A stretch of DNA of 64,000 nt from Cynocephalus volans (Eukaryota > Chordata > Mammalia > Dermoptera > Cynocephalidae), in assembly GCF_027409185.1 (NCBI RefSeq), contig NC_084471.1:7966535-8030534 (forward strand), given 5' to 3'. The translations under genes and the position numbers were made by a program. This document shows positions 13,383-24,731 of this stretch, one piece after another; within the stretch, counting starts at the first letter, position 1; each line of letters starts with the position of its first letter. The notes under the pieces were generated by a model. That model saw only the letters and a list, made by a program, of their open reading frames with translations. It did not search any database and was not told where the DNA came from.

Positions 13383-13505
13383 CAACCTTAGTATCCCGAG
13401 CAACCCTGCCCAGTCCGCGCAGTCACAATCCAGCTACAACCCCTTCGAGGATGAGGACGACACGGGCAGCACCGTCAGTGAAAAGGAAGACATTAAGGCC
13501 AAAAA
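13383..13505 (+). CDS. PACSIN2: PACSIN2 cassette exon (residues 343-384) carrying the first NPF motif
   Basis: 123 bp, symmetric (enters and leaves after the second codon base), so inclusion or skipping keeps the frame. It encodes [18 protein letters not shown], then NPF at 362-364 in an acidic setting ([10 protein letters not shown]), then [15 protein letters not shown] binds EH domains of EHD proteins. Skipping removes exactly 41 residues (486 to 445), the shorter human isoform I recall. The donor AA|GTTGGT is weak, which fits alternative use. The frame forces this donor: using the GT five bases on would bring a stop in the next exon. Confidence 0.93.
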
Positions 13506-14105
13506 GTTGGTGAACAGACAATTCCGTCTGGTTTCTACTTCGCTCACTCTGTCTGCTTCCCTTTCTCTCTCTCTCAGGGTCTTGCCCCCTTGGCACTCAG
13601 AGCAATGCATGAGGCCTTGCAGGCAGTGGGTACCTGCCACACTGCACACCTGCTGGCTGCCCACTGGTGGACAGTCTCTCTGGCGTCTCCATTTCTCGGG
13701 AGGGCACAGCTAACTATCTTTGATTGCTTTTTCTCTGTCTTCTGCTAACCCTTCAAGGCCCCAGCACCACCACCACAGGAAGACAGATGGATGGGGGGGT
13801 TCTGTGCTGGGGGACCTGTGGAGCAGGCCCCTGGGTCTGCCTCTGCTGAGTGGTGGTGTGGGAGTGTCCCACCCCTCAGGATGAGTGTGGTTAGCATGGA
13901 TTTTCGCCAAGGCCTGGCTCCACCCAAGCTGGCCTTCTGGAGGGAGCTGTGTTCCTTTGGAAGCAGCCCCCAGCCCTGAGCCCTGAGGCTCCTGTGCCCT
14001 CCCTTGGTTGGGGCAGAGGCTCTGGGCTAGGGCAGGGGCTCTAGTGGGGGCCTCCCACTGTCTCCCATTCCTATGCTTAGGGCCCATGTCAACCCCTTTT
14101 TGCAG
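13506..14105 (+). other. PACSIN2: PACSIN2 intron downstream of the cassette exon
   Basis: 600 bp from GTTGGT to TTTGCAG. There is a pyrimidine-rich run near 13,555-13,580 just inside the 5' end. No repeat recognised. Confidence 0.85.
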
Positions 14106-14302
14106 CGTGAGCAGCTATGAGAAGACCCACAGCTACCCCACTGACTGGTCGGATGACGAGTCCAACAACCCCTTCTCCTCCACGGATGCCAACGGGGACT
14201 CCAATCCGTTTGACGAGGACACCACCTCGGGGACAGAAGTGCGAGTCCGGGCCCTCTATGACTACGAGGGGCAGGAACATGATGAGCTGAGCTTCAAGGC
14301 TG
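14106..14302 (+). CDS. PACSIN2: PACSIN2 coding exon (residues 384-450): two NPF motifs and start of SH3
   Basis: 197 bp from TGCAG to GCT G|GTAGGT. It encodes [23 protein letters not shown] at 405-407, then STDANGDS and NPF at 417-419, then DEDTTSG. The SH3 domain begins [25 protein letters not shown] is the family hallmark. NPF motifs bind EH-domain proteins such as EHD1/EHD3; the SH3 binds proline-rich dynamin and N-WASP. Confidence 0.97.
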
Positions 14303-14976
14303 GTAGGTGGGCTCCCAGCCAGCATCCCAGGGGGATGAGTGTTCCAGCCTGCTGGGGGAGGGGGTTGTCTATTTTGTTTTTTAAGTCTGGTAAAGTTCCT
14401 GCTAGTTTCACTTGTGGGTGCTCACTGCCCCACTTCCCCTCCAGTTTCAAAAGTAACAGTTGCTCAATGCCCAAACTCAGAAGACAGTGAGGCACGCCTT
14501 TTCCTGGGATAACCTCCCGTTGCTAGGCTGAGTCTGGGACCAGCAGGGCACTGGCCTGCCATGCTGAAGAGGGGAGGCTGGAGCTGTTGGCCAGTACCAC
14601 CAGGAACCCCCCATGCACTCTGGGAGCATCCAGCCCTGCAGTTCCCCAAGGAGGCTTTCCTCCAGGGGCCACGGCTGCAGGTGAGCTGAGCCACAGCCTT
14701 GCCCAGACCCCCGTGTCCCTCAGCACAGCCCTGGGCTAGGCAGGGCCTTGTCTCAGGCAGTGCCTTTCATACATTCTTCCTGGGTCACATTGTGTACACA
14801 TGTCTGCCCATGTAGACCTGTGCTGCCAGTAGCTGAAACCGTGGATACAGAACAGTTGGATCCTGATTACGTGTGCTCTGCCTGCAGAGATTTTCTATCC
14901 TTTGTCTTTTAGTTATTTAAATGCTGGTTGCGTTTCACCAAAATGGGCTGCAACCCTCCATTGAAAAGCACTATCT

Positions 14977-15049
14977 GTACAGGCCAGCCTCCAGAAAAAA
15001 AAAAAAAGTGTTCAGATCCTTGTAACGGCCAGTCGCAAAGAAAGAAAAA
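14977..15049 (+). repeat. short SINE-derived insertion with 14-bp TSD
   Basis: GAAAAGCACTATCT occurs at 14,963-14,976 and 15,050-15,063. The 73 bp between have an A-run, then GTTCAGATCCTTGTAACGGC and CAGTCGC before a second A-rich tail. This looks like the 3' end of a CYN SINE, 5'-truncated. Confidence 0.75.
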
Positions 15050-16084
15050 GAAAAGCACTATCTTATAGCCTGTCTAAGGAGGCCAGAGTGGCTTAGGGCC
15101 AACACAGTGGGCCCACAAAAACCCAAGTTTCTGCCCTCAACCTTGCCCTTTCCTTGAAGCCGCCCCAGCACCAGCATCCACCCCTCCAAGAAGAGGGAGA
15201 CTTGGCCAGAATCCAGCCAATGCGGGCTGAAGCATGCCCCTTCCCTAGGCTAGACCACTGGGGAAGACTGTCGCTTCCCCTACCCTGACTCAGCTGTGCC
15301 CGAAGACCTGGCTCCTAACCCAGCCTCAGCTTCCTCTCCAGCACCCAGCAGTGCCACCAGCTGTCCCCAGACACTCATCCCAGGGTTGGTCGTCAGGTGC
15401 CTCTGGCTAGTTTTAGAAATTTTTTATGTGCCTTTAAACCATCTTCATCCAGTTTTCTGATATCTTTGATTGGGGTTGTTACCCCCTACTTTGCTGATTT
15501 ATTTGTTTTCAATTTCTCATTTCTTCTTCAATCTTACCTGTTGGGTTTGACAGCAGTTTTACAGATTTAAAATGTTTCCTTCAGCTCCAAGTACATTGTC
15601 AAAAGCAAACTGATTGTAATGAATGTTTCTACTTACTGGTTCATGTTTTTACAACTTGAAAGCTTTCCTGTCCATTGTGTCTGTTTTCTGCATTATTTTG
15701 CTTTCTTATGATGTAAAATTAGTTCCCAGCCAGTGCCGCTTGTCTTATGTCTGCAGCAGTGCCCTGGCTGCTGCCACTTCTCACCTCACGGTGGTATCAC
15801 GTGGCCAGTACCCCATCCTACCCTCTGCAGCCTCTGTGCAGGTGCTGGGAGCAGCAGCCCGTGAGGGCAGGAACAGAGAAACGCCAGGATCTGGCATGGG
15901 CGAGAAGGGAGGGGGAACATGGTGGTCACTAGGACGCTGACCCTGTAGCCCCTGCATTTCCTCCTGATGCTTCTCGAGCAGATTTGCAGGAGACCCGGTA
16001 CAGACAGAGTGGCATGGCAGCAGGAGAAGTCACCGTCTCTAATGTGGGAGTAACACAGCTCACGCCAGTCAGGATCCTTTCATG

Positions 16085-16225
16085 TTTCAACACTTAATCT
16101 TACAGCACCCCCAGTCTATGGATGAGGAAAGCAGACCCCAGGCAGCAGAAGCAGGTTGCCCAGGTCTCCCAACCAGTCAGTGGTGGCTCTGGGATTTGAA
16201 CCCAGCTAGTCCTGGGAGCACCCCA
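16085..16225 (-). repeat. MIR SINE
   Basis: Antisense MIR: TCTATGGATGAGGAAAGCAG, then GTTGCCCAGGTCTCCC, then GGGATTTGAACCCAGCTAGT. Confidence 0.75.
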
Positions 16226-17282
16226 AAGCCCCAGGCATTAGCTGCACGGGCATCCTGTATGGCCACACTGCCATACAAAATAAAAATGTCAGGCAAATGT
16301 TGCTAAGCAACACATAATTGCCTGGGGGAAAATTATATCTTATTCTGAAAAATGGACTGAAATGCCAAAGAGAAATACAAAGCTGCAAACTTAATAAAGA
16401 CAAAACAGCACCTGGGACTGTTTTCCACCCTTGCCAGCTCCTGCTGCTCGCAGGTTCTCCAGCCTTCTCTGCATCCAGTTCCCAGCCAGAGGCACTAGGT
16501 GCCTGCCTGCCTACCACAGGGCCCTGGGCTGCTCTGCTTGCCCTTGACAAGCAAACGCCAGACCTGGGGGCCTGCCCTGGTGCCACCTCCCCCATGGTTG
16601 CCTTGGTCACACCTTTGCTCTTGTCCCCTGATCTGTACCTTGAGGGACCAGGCTCCATCTGCTCCTCTCTTCTCTGTATCTCCTCTTCCGCCCAGGGCCT
16701 GGCCCGAAGTAAGGGCTCCTTCAAGTGTGAATAAATTAAAGATAAACCACACTAACATGTAGAACCACAGGGAGATTCCAGAATGTGCCAGTGGCTCCCG
16801 TTTCAGGGTGTCAGGAGGGGTTGACAAGTGTTGTCGCGCATGATCCTTGAGCCTGGTATTTGGACAGAATAACAGGTCTGTTGGTCAGGTGTGGCCCTGC
16901 CCCTCACACAGCCCAGAGTTTGGCAGAGGAGAGATTAACAAAGATGCAGAGACCACAGCAGCAAGTGTTGGGAGAGACACATGAAGAGAGAGCCAACTGG
17001 GGCCAGTGAGGAAGATAGCAGTGGAGGGTCAGGGACAGTCGGGAAGGCACAAGGCCTGCAGTCTCTGTGGGAACCATGTGGCAACTGCGGGTGGCTTGCC
17101 CCTGCGAGGCTGTCAGGCTTTAGTTCTCTCAGAGGCCCGTGACCAAAGAAGCAGCTTAAAGTGCAGTTTCATAGAGGAGTAACCAAGCCCTTGCCCTGCC
17201 CCCAGAAGAATGCCTGCCCTTTCACCCAAGCTGGAGACCCCCGTGGGCCTGGAAGCACGTTGCAGTGTGGGGCTCAATGTGA

Positions 17283-17465
<183 letters not shown>

Positions 17466-18368
17466 CAGGCCAGTGGGCAGGCTGGCGGAGGGATGGAGGC
17501 AGCTGTCCCAGGAGCTCCGTTGGGCAGTGGCCCCTCTGGCCCCTCCAGCCAGCCACGTGGGTGTCCACGCCTTTTCCTGCAAAAGATGGTTCTGTTGCTC
17601 TTGGCTCCCATGAAGGCAGAGCTGGTCACTTCACCTGGGACTCAGCACCTTACCAAGTGCAGCTGGAGGGATCTGAGCACAGGAAGATGCAGTACAACAG
17701 AGAAATAGCCGGGCCCTCCTCCTGCCGCCCCACTGTCTGTGTGTTGGCTTATCATGGGTCTTATGTTCTTGACCTTGTCTCTCCTCCCTCCAAGTCAGTG
17801 GTGGGTACACTGATTCTCGCTCCACTGATTACTTTCTCTGATGAGTCCCATCACCTGCCACTAAATGAACAAACTTCCATGCCATTTTCCGAGTGAAGAT
17901 TTTGAGGTTTTTAATTTAAAGGGTATGTACAGTTATACTTTTTTATATACCTGTTCTTCCATTCATTTATACTTAAATTATGGCACAGAGTGATGTACAC
18001 CAGTCTAGAGGAAATGTGTCTCTATTTCCATGTTGTGCTTTGAAAGCCATGCCCCTGCATGGGGTGAGCTGCAGGTGATGTAGCTCATGTTGACAGATGA
18101 TGTTTGAGGCAAGAGATTGTAGTAGAAAGATGGGAACGCGTTAACGGTTGTGAATGCTCTTTATGCATTCAGGGCATCTGAGTGGGGGTTTCAGAAATAA
18201 CCTTATGTAGTACTCCCCAAAGTCACCATATTTAAAAATTATTTTCACTCTATTCTTGCTTAAAACTTTATTATTTTGCTAATTAACAGTTTTAACAGTG
18301 ATTTGGGAGGTTAAAAAGTAGGACTTACTTTTCAAGCAAATGCATCTATAGATTAAGATGCTTTATAT

Positions 18369-18374
18369 ATTAAA
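18369..18374 (+). terminator. PACSIN2: possible upstream poly(A) signal ATTAAA
   Basis: ATTAAA in an AT-rich context about 900 bp after the stop. It could give a shorter 3'UTR; no direct evidence of use. Confidence 0.3.
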
Positions 18375-19092
18375 CTGTCATGTCTTGGTGTATATCTGTA
18401 TATATTATTTGATATTCAGAGAATCTAAAGAGCTTGTCTACTGTTTTAATGAGATTTAACAGCTTTCAACAGTGGGTTTCGTTTGTAAACTGCTTGAAGT
18501 CCGTGGCACGCGGGCATGGGCCTGGCTGGTTGGCTGGGCCCCCTCCAGGCTTGGACGTGGGCCCCAGGACTCTCCTAGGTTGAGGCTTCTGCAGGGCAGG
18601 CTTGTCCTCGCTGGCCAGCAGGGGTCCAACTTCTGACTAGACTCAGTCCATGGTTCTGTAGCTGAATACTGTAAAAACACCGTGTCTTTGTAGCAGTCGC
18701 AGATTTCACAGTCATCCATGTTCCTAGTGAGCAAACGAAAGCTGGGTGTCACCCACAGCACAGGCCTCCCTAAGTGTCCTGGTCGCCAGAGAGTGGGATA
18801 CCACGGCCAGAGCTGTGCTGTAGTCACACAGGGTGGGTGGGGTGTGGAGAGAACCTTTGTTTTGTGTAACTGGGACAGTGGTGCCACCACTGTCACCATC
18901 ATAAGCTATGCATTACCCTCTTCAGCATGTCCAGTGAGCCTGACGTCTTGCTTGGAAAGTGCGTGTGCGTCTGTATCTGTCATGAAAACTTACCAGCAGA
19001 AATCCTCATTCCTGTGCTACAGATTTACCAAAAATTGTTGTCTTTTAAGTTTAGGAGTTCCTTTAATTGTGTAGTATTTTAGGAAAGAAATC

Positions 19093-19098
19093 AATAAA
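19093..19098 (+). terminator. PACSIN2: PACSIN2 poly(A) signal AATAAA
   Basis: Canonical hexamer, the first AATAAA after the stop, where sequence character changes from UTR-like to MIR-bearing intergenic DNA. Cleavage expected 10-30 bp on. Confidence 0.75.
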
Positions 19099-19399
19099 CG
19101 GTTGATCTCGTGCATATGAAAGTCCCTTTGCTGCGCATCCACCCTCATGCCCACGTCAGCTGGTGGATGTGTCTTCCTTGGGGTTTACCAGCTTGGAGCT
19201 ATGCGAGATCCAGGACACAAGACCCCTGCCAGACCAGAGGTTGGGGGGATTTGAGGCACCTAGGTCCCTTGGGGTTCCCCTCTCCCTGCCTCTGTGTGAC
19301 CTTGGCTTCCCCATGGTGTGGGCAGTGGCTGGCACTTCCTCCCCCACCTGGACTGAAACAGCAGGACAAGACCAGCAACCTCCCGTCATCCGTAGTTCT

Positions 19400-19590
19400 C
19401 TGAACACATTTTCCTGAGCACCTACTGTGCGTTGGGCCTTGTGCCCTACTTTTTACTTATATTATCTGCGAATAACTCAACTCTAAACATCCTCAAGCAT
19501 AGAGATGAGCCTCCCCACTTCCATATTACAGAGCAGCAAACAGATGCTCCAAGAGCCCAATTTCCCCCAGGAGTCCCAGCTAGTGAAGGT
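19400..19590 (-). repeat. MIR SINE
   Basis: Antisense MIR from CCTGAGCACCTACTGTGCGT to the ACAGAGCAGCAAACAGATGC segment. Confidence 0.65.
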
Positions 19591-19959
19591 GCTGAGGAAT
19601 CCTCTAGCCTCACCGGGGCGACTGCAAAGGAGGCAGTGGCAGCCCTGGCTGGTTGAAGAGAGAGAAGAAATGAACCCTGATAAGGCTGCCCAGAAGAGCA
19701 CCCTGTTGGGGCGTGGGGACCGCACCAGGAGGCAGGAGGCAGGAGGCATGCAGCTGCCCCTGCACCGTCGCCTGGCCCCAGCTCAGCGAGACAGAGGAGA
19801 CATCTTTGCCATCCTGCTGTCTTGTCTCATGGGTGACAGGTTCCCTGCTCTCCCAGCTTGAGGAGGAGTTGGAATCCACTGCAGTCTACCTGCTGCCCTG
19901 GGCGGACACCAGCTTCTGCCTCCCCTAGCCCCAGGCCTGGGCCCTAGTGAGCTCATCTC

Positions 19960-20100
19960 CTATCCATGGGTCAGGCTGGAGTCATCCCATTTTGTAGAAG
20001 AGGAAACAAGATCTGGAAACTCAGGTTCAGCGACTTGTCCAATGCCTCATGAGCAGAACCGAGATTCAAACCCAGGTCTCAGGGTGTTGAGGGCAAGCCC
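19960..20100 (-). repeat. MIR SINE
   Basis: TTTTGTAGAAGAGGAAACAA, then GATTCAAACCCAGGTCTCAG, the antisense MIR pattern. Confidence 0.7.
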
Positions 20101-20264
20101 TTTCTTGCTGCCCTCCAGGGGATAAAGAGCAGCAGAAAGGCGGCAGGAATACTCGAAAGTTCAGATGAAACTACCCCCACTCTGCGAGGCCCTTTCTCAC
20201 AGCCCTCTGTGAAGAATTTCACAGGGCCCCTCGCTGCTCACCTGCCCTCTCCTGCCCCCAATGA

Positions 20265-20360
20265 GCTTGGGAACCTCACCTTGCCCCTCTGAGCCTCAGT
20301 TTCCCTAGGTAGGAGTGATACCTGCTTTCTTGGATGGAAGGTTAGAGTAAGGGGGGGGAA
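20265..20360 (+). repeat. MIR SINE fragment
   Basis: GAGCCTCAGTTTCCCTAGGT followed by GAGTGATACCTGC matches the sense MIR core. Confidence 0.6.
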
Positions 20361-20854
20361 AGCCACAGGCCCTCAGGGGGCAATTACTGTTACAAGTGAC
20401 ACTATAGGCTGGGGGCTGGGACCTCTTCCATCCTTGGCTGCCCCTCCTGCACCTGCAATACTGGGCCACCAAGTTGTCTTGTCCCCTCCCTCCTCCACCT
20501 CCCACAGCTGCTGCCCCATCAGGGCTGGCAACAACTGTCAGCACTGCCCTTCAGGGCCCCTGAGCTGACTGTTAGTGAGTCCAAGGCCCTTTCCTGAGCA
20601 GGAGCTCCACCGGGGTCGGGGGGTGGGTATTTTATTATCTCTCTCCAAGTCCCCCTCACCCCTGGTAAGGCCGGCAGGTGAGCAAGGGCAGGGATCTGAC
20701 TGCTGCAGCTTGAGCTAAAACCCTGGGTCTTGGGAAGTTCCTCAGACAGAGGACAAGCTGCCTCTGCCTTCTGCGGCTGGGCTGTGCCAAGGCCTCAGGC
20801 ACTGGGGCAGATTAAGAAGGACCCTGTGGACCCCCTGAGTAACCTCTTCCTAGT

Positions 20855-20930
20855 TTATGGGGATACTGAGGCCAAGTGAGGTGAAGGTGTGGCCTGCCCA
20901 CAGGCATAGAGCAAGTGGTTGAGGAGCTGA
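20855..20930 (-). repeat. MIR SINE fragment
   Basis: GGGGATACTGAGGCCAAGTG plus a following antisense MIR-like segment. Short. Confidence 0.45.
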
Positions 20931-21004
20931 GCAAGGCCTGGCCCGGGAGTAGCTCCTCCTGGCAGGAAATTGGCTGGCTCTGTCCTTATTTGTCCATTGG
21001 GCAG

Positions 21005-21110
21005 TTATTCATTCACCAAACATTTATTGAGCACCTACTGTGTCTAAGACTCAGTGGTGCCAGGACAAACATGAAGAGTCCATGTTTGCCCTTGGGAAAC
21101 TCCTGTAGGC
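21005..21110 (-). repeat. L2 LINE end
   Basis: ATTCATTCACCAAACATTTATTGAGCACCTACTGTG is the antisense L2 terminus pattern. Confidence 0.6.
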
Positions 21111-21851
21111 CCAGAGAAGGACACAAGTCGTTCTGACACCAAGACACGAGAGCTAGAGAGGAGGGGCAAGATGGTCTGCTGATAGGACAAAACAAAGGCC
21201 TCCCAGTTAGGCCCTAAGGCCCAGAAGGGCAGAGGACTATGTGGTCCTTGAGCTATTTCCCCCACTTCCAGTGGGAAGTGCCCCCTAGTCCCTGCCTGGG
21301 CAGGATGTCAGCTGTATCACAGAAGGACCGGGGATGACCTCGACCCCTGCGGGACCTGAAGCCCAAACAAGTGCCTGAGCCTCATTTGCTGCACAGTGAG
21401 GATGATCAAGTGGGGATGACTTCAGGGGTGTCCAGGAGCCAAGACACCCAGGTGGGTGCCCTGGCCTATAGGTAGGTGCTCCATAATCTTTCCTCCCCCG
21501 ACCCCTTTCCACAATTTAAGTTCTCTCCAGGGTGGTGGCTGCCACCATTTGCTGCTACCCCCTTGCCCCCCATCCTAAGCCTCCTCCCCAGCCCCCAGCC
21601 CGTTCCCCAGACACCTGCAGGAGACAAGTGTCCCTCTCTGGGCCTCGGCGACCCACCTTTGTGGTCCCTGCAATGAGAGGGAGCAGAAGGGCCCTGGAGC
21701 CTCCCAGTGGAAGGAACCAGGGTCAGGATGAAGGTAGCTCCCCATGCCTGGGAGGGTGGACTCGGGACACACTGAATCTAGCCTGGCTTGCTCATCCCCT
21801 GCCAGGCATGGGCCACTGCCAGGCACAGGGTCTGTGGAATCACTGACCCGG

Positions 21852-22205
21852 TGGTATGGTCTGAATGTTTGAATCCCCCCAAAATTCGTATGTTGAAATC
21901 CTATCCCCCACGGTGATGGTATTAGTAGGTGGGACCTTTGGGAGGTGATTAGGACATGAGGGCAGAGCCCTCATGAAAGGAATTAGTCCTTATAAAAGAG
22001 GCCCGAGGGATCTTGTTGGCCCCTTCCACCATGCAAGGATCCAGCCAGAAGTTTCCATCTGTGAGAAAGTTGCTCTCACCATACATCGAATCTGCCAGCA
22101 CCTTGATCTTGGACTTCCCAGCCTTCAGAACTGTGAAATAAATGTCTGTTTATACACCACCCAGTCTATGGTATTTTGTTATAGCAGCCTGAACACGCTA
22201 AGACT
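21852..22205 (+). mobile_element. solo MLT1-type MaLR LTR
   Basis: Runs from TGGTATGGTCTGAATGTTTG through GGTGGGACCTTTGGGAGGTG, a TTATAAAAGAGGCCC segment and ACTTCCCAGCCTTCAGAACT to a TTGTTATAGCAGCCTGAAC end. That is the full order of an MLT1 LTR. No internal sequence adjoins, so it is a solo LTR left by recombination. Confidence 0.85.
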
Positions 22206-22254
22206 CCTGGGCACTATCAGTGGACAGGCAGCTTCTCGCCTGCTATTTCCAGCC

Positions 22255-22450
22255 AGCCTTGAGCTTAGCATTTATCAACTACATGCCAGGCCCTGCACTG
22301 CACACCTTTACCTGGAAATGGTCATCTAACTCTCTTCACAGTGTGTAAGCACCATCTTACAGGTGAGGCAACTGAAACCAGACAGGCTGCATAGCCTGCG
22401 TCAGCCCACATGGCAAGTGAGGGCAGAGCTGGGACTTGTACTCAGGGATG
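22255..22450 (-). repeat. MIR SINE
   Basis: Antisense: ATTTATCAACTACATGCCAG, CATCTTACAGGTGAGGCAAC, then GGCAGAGCTGGGACTTGTAC. Confidence 0.7.
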
Positions 22451-22499
22451 CCCAACTCCAGACAGCAAGCATCGACTCAGGATGGTTCTGTGGTCTAAT

Positions 22500-22660
22500 G
22501 CAGTGGTTTTCAAACACCTGGTGGGCTTATTACACCTCAGCTTGCTGGGCGGCCTCCCACAGTTTCTGAGTTACTAGGTTAGGAATGGAGCACAGAGTTT
22601 GCACATCTGACAAGTCCCCAGGTGATGCTGGCCTAGGACCAACTTTGCCAACCACTGGCC
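22500..22660 (+). mobile_element. hAT-type MITE (MER5/MER20-like)
   Basis: Ends are inverted: GCAGTGGTTTTCAAA at the left and TTTGCCAACCACTGG at the right. About 160 bp, non-autonomous, old. Exact subfamily not determined. Confidence 0.65.
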
Positions 22661-22944
22661 CAAAAAGCAAGTCAGAGCTGCCAAAAGAACCAGCAATTCT
22701 ATGTGCATATTAATTTGTATGACCAGCAAACATCCCCTAACACGAGCTCTTAGGTGCAGGAGCTGGGCCCTGGGAACCCAGAGACTGATCAGTTTGGCCC
22801 AGTGCCCAAGGATATGGGGACAGTATGGACAAAGAGAGCTCAGGGAGTGGGGGACAGAGGCCAGCATGACATCTCATCCCCAGCTGTCCCTACGATTCCC
22901 ATGCCAAGCAGTAGGGAGGGTTAGATGGTGGCCAAGTCCAGGGT

Positions 22945-23045
22945 CAGATGGGCACCTTATTGTCACTGATGAGCTGCGTGCCTGCAGGCAGGTTCCTTCA
23001 TCTCCCTGACCCTTGGTTTCCTTATCTGGAAAATGAAGAAATGGC
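22945..23045 (+). repeat. MIR SINE fragment
   Basis: GACCCTTGGTTTCCTTATCT then GGAAAATGAAGAAATGG matches the sense MIR core. Confidence 0.6.
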
Positions 23046-23339
23046 TCCTGTCTTCCCTCTCTCATAATCATGGGACGTCACAAATATGGGTGCCTTATTA
23101 TGAAGGTCATGTTGACCCCAAATATCATCCCAACTCCAGCTGATAACAACCAAAGTATGCAGATCGCAGGTGGAGACTCAAATCCTCCCCACCCAGTCGA
23201 TGGACATCAGTGCTTCCTCCAGGCCACATGAAACTACACGCGGAGGTGGGATTTTCCACCAAAACCTGATAAAGGATTTTTTTTCTTCTCTGAAATTTTA
23301 TGACATTGAACAGTCCTACAAAGGCATAAAAATGAAGTC

Positions 23340-23480
23340 AATGGTTATGAGTATGAGCTGTGAGGTCACATTCCCTGCACTGAAACTTAACTCCAAATCT
23401 GTGACCTTAATTAGCTTTGTGACCTTGAAGAAAGTACTTAATTTCTCTAATCCTTGGTTTGTTTGTCTCTAAAGTTGGAA
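23340..23480 (+). repeat. MIR SINE, interrupted at its 3' end by a CYN SINE
   Basis: Contains TGTGACCTTGAAGAAAGTAC, then the CAGTTT-like core, and stops at GGAATAAT where the next SINE enters. Confidence 0.7.
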
Positions 23481-23485
23481 TAATA

Positions 23486-23586
23486 GGGCTGGCCAGTTCG
23501 CTCAGTTGGTTAGAGTGTGGTGCTGATAACACCAAGGTCCAGGGTTCGATCCCAGTATGGCCAGATGCTGAAAAAATTTTTTAAAA
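23486..23586 (+). repeat. CYN SINE, monomer
   Basis: GGGCTGGCCAGTTCGCTCAG, TTGGTTAGAGTGTGGTGCTG, ATAACACCAAGGTCCAGGGT, then TTCGATCCC, closely following tRNA-Ile, plus an A-rich tail. Flanked by GGAATAAT copies of the target. Not a functional tRNA gene: the acceptor arm does not close and the copy is one of many. Confidence 0.9.
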
Positions 23587-23599
23587 GGGAATAATTGTA

Positions 23600-23845
23600 G
23601 TACACATTTGTATTTCACTCTGTGCCAGGCCCTATTCTAAACTCATTAGCCTTTATTAACTTATTTAATCTTCACAGCAACCCATGAACTAGGTAATATT
23701 AATGTCCCTATTCTTATAGGTGAAGAAACTGAGACACAGAGAGGTTAGGTAACTTGCCCAAGGTGCAACAGCTACTCCATACAGAGCTAGGATTCAGCCC
23801 TGGGCAGGGCAGCCCAGGCCCCCTGTCCACTAGGCTATGCTACTG
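23600..23845 (-). repeat. MIR SINE, near full length
   Basis: Well-preserved antisense copy: GTGCCAGGCCCTATTCTAAA, then GAAGAAACTGAGACACAGAG, GTTAGGTAACTTGCCCAAGG. Confidence 0.85.
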
Positions 23846-24182
23846 GACTATGAGGGCACCTGCCTCAGAGCAGTACAGCACTTGGCCCCATGCCTGCACC
23901 CAGTGTGCTCATTAAATGACATCTGCCACCACTGGGGTTATGCCATTTGTGGAACTGCCTGACGTGAACAGCTCCTCTGCTCTGGAGCACACTCCCTACC
24001 CCATCTTCACGGCTGGCCTGCCTCCCCCACTGAACAGGGACCCCATCGGGGCAGGAGCTGGGCCTTGGTCTCCCTAGCCCCTGTGTTTGTGGGTCTAAAC
24101 TGAAAAGAGGAAATAAATTTAAGACCATCCAGGTTATATTGTATTGTTTTAGGCCGCTTCAAACCCTTTGTGGAAAGGGCTA

Positions 24183-24206
24183 GGAAAGGAAGGAAGGAAG
24201 GAAGGA
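24183..24206 (+). repeat. (GGAA)n microsatellite
   Basis: Five near-perfect GGAA units. GGAA runs can bind ETS factors, but this one is short. Confidence 0.8.
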
Positions 24207-24719
24207 GAAGATGAACAAATGGACTAAGTAAATTATGTCACTCTCTCCGAGGAAAGGACACCTAACACCAACTGTTGGTGGACCAAGACTTGGATGTGAG
24301 AAGGATACAGTGTGGTAGGCCTGGCCGACGGCCACAGAAACCAGGAGTGGCTGGCCCGGAAGTGTGACTTAACCCTGAGCCCAGTGGCCTTCGATCACCA
24401 AGGCAAGACTGTTGGCACATGAACTAGACATGGCTTTCTGGCCACTTCTGGGTAAAGACAGCCAGACTGCTCCTGCTCCTTTATAATATTTTCAAGTAAC
24501 AGTCTTAATTATTTTTTAATTGTAAAAGGAACAAAGGCTCAGATAAAAATTTTAAAATTTAGTAAAAATATTCAGAAAAACTTTAAGTCATCTACAATCC
24601 TGACATCCAGAGGTAATGTTGCTAACATTTGGGTGACTTTTTTCTATCCTTTTTTCTTACATATTTACACTTTTTTGTTGCCATTATCAGCGTGTGTCTG
24701 TTTTATAAAACTGGCATCA

Positions 24720-24731
24720 TGGGGCTGGCTG
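24720..24731 (+). repeat. CYN SINE, 5' stub cut off by the MaLR insertion
   Basis: GGGGCTGGCTG is the CYN head. The rest of the same SINE resumes at 27,075 after the provirus. The last five bases GGCTG are the provirus target duplication. Confidence 0.75.

Larger units (their letters stand above)
17466..19115 (+). other. PACSIN2: PACSIN2 3' untranslated region
   Basis: About 1.65 kb from the stop codon to just past a canonical AATAAA. It becomes AT-rich after 17,880, has several ATTTA-type stretches, and carries no transposon that I recognise, as expected for a conserved 3'UTR. The 3' cleavage point is inferred from the poly(A) signal. Confidence 0.8.
19116..24719. other. intergenic DNA, first half
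   Basis: Mostly old repeats: MIRs, an L2 end, a solo MLT1-type LTR, a hAT MITE, one CYN SINE and a (GGAA)n run. Unexplained stretches (for example 21,120-21,850 and 24,210-24,720) show no gene signal. 24,480-24,720 may be an old L1 3' end. Confidence 0.75.

Noticed and set aside
23486-23586. Possible tRNA-Ile gene
   Set aside because: It and its relatives are dispersed, tailed and flanked by target repeats; the tRNA fold is incomplete. They are SINEs.
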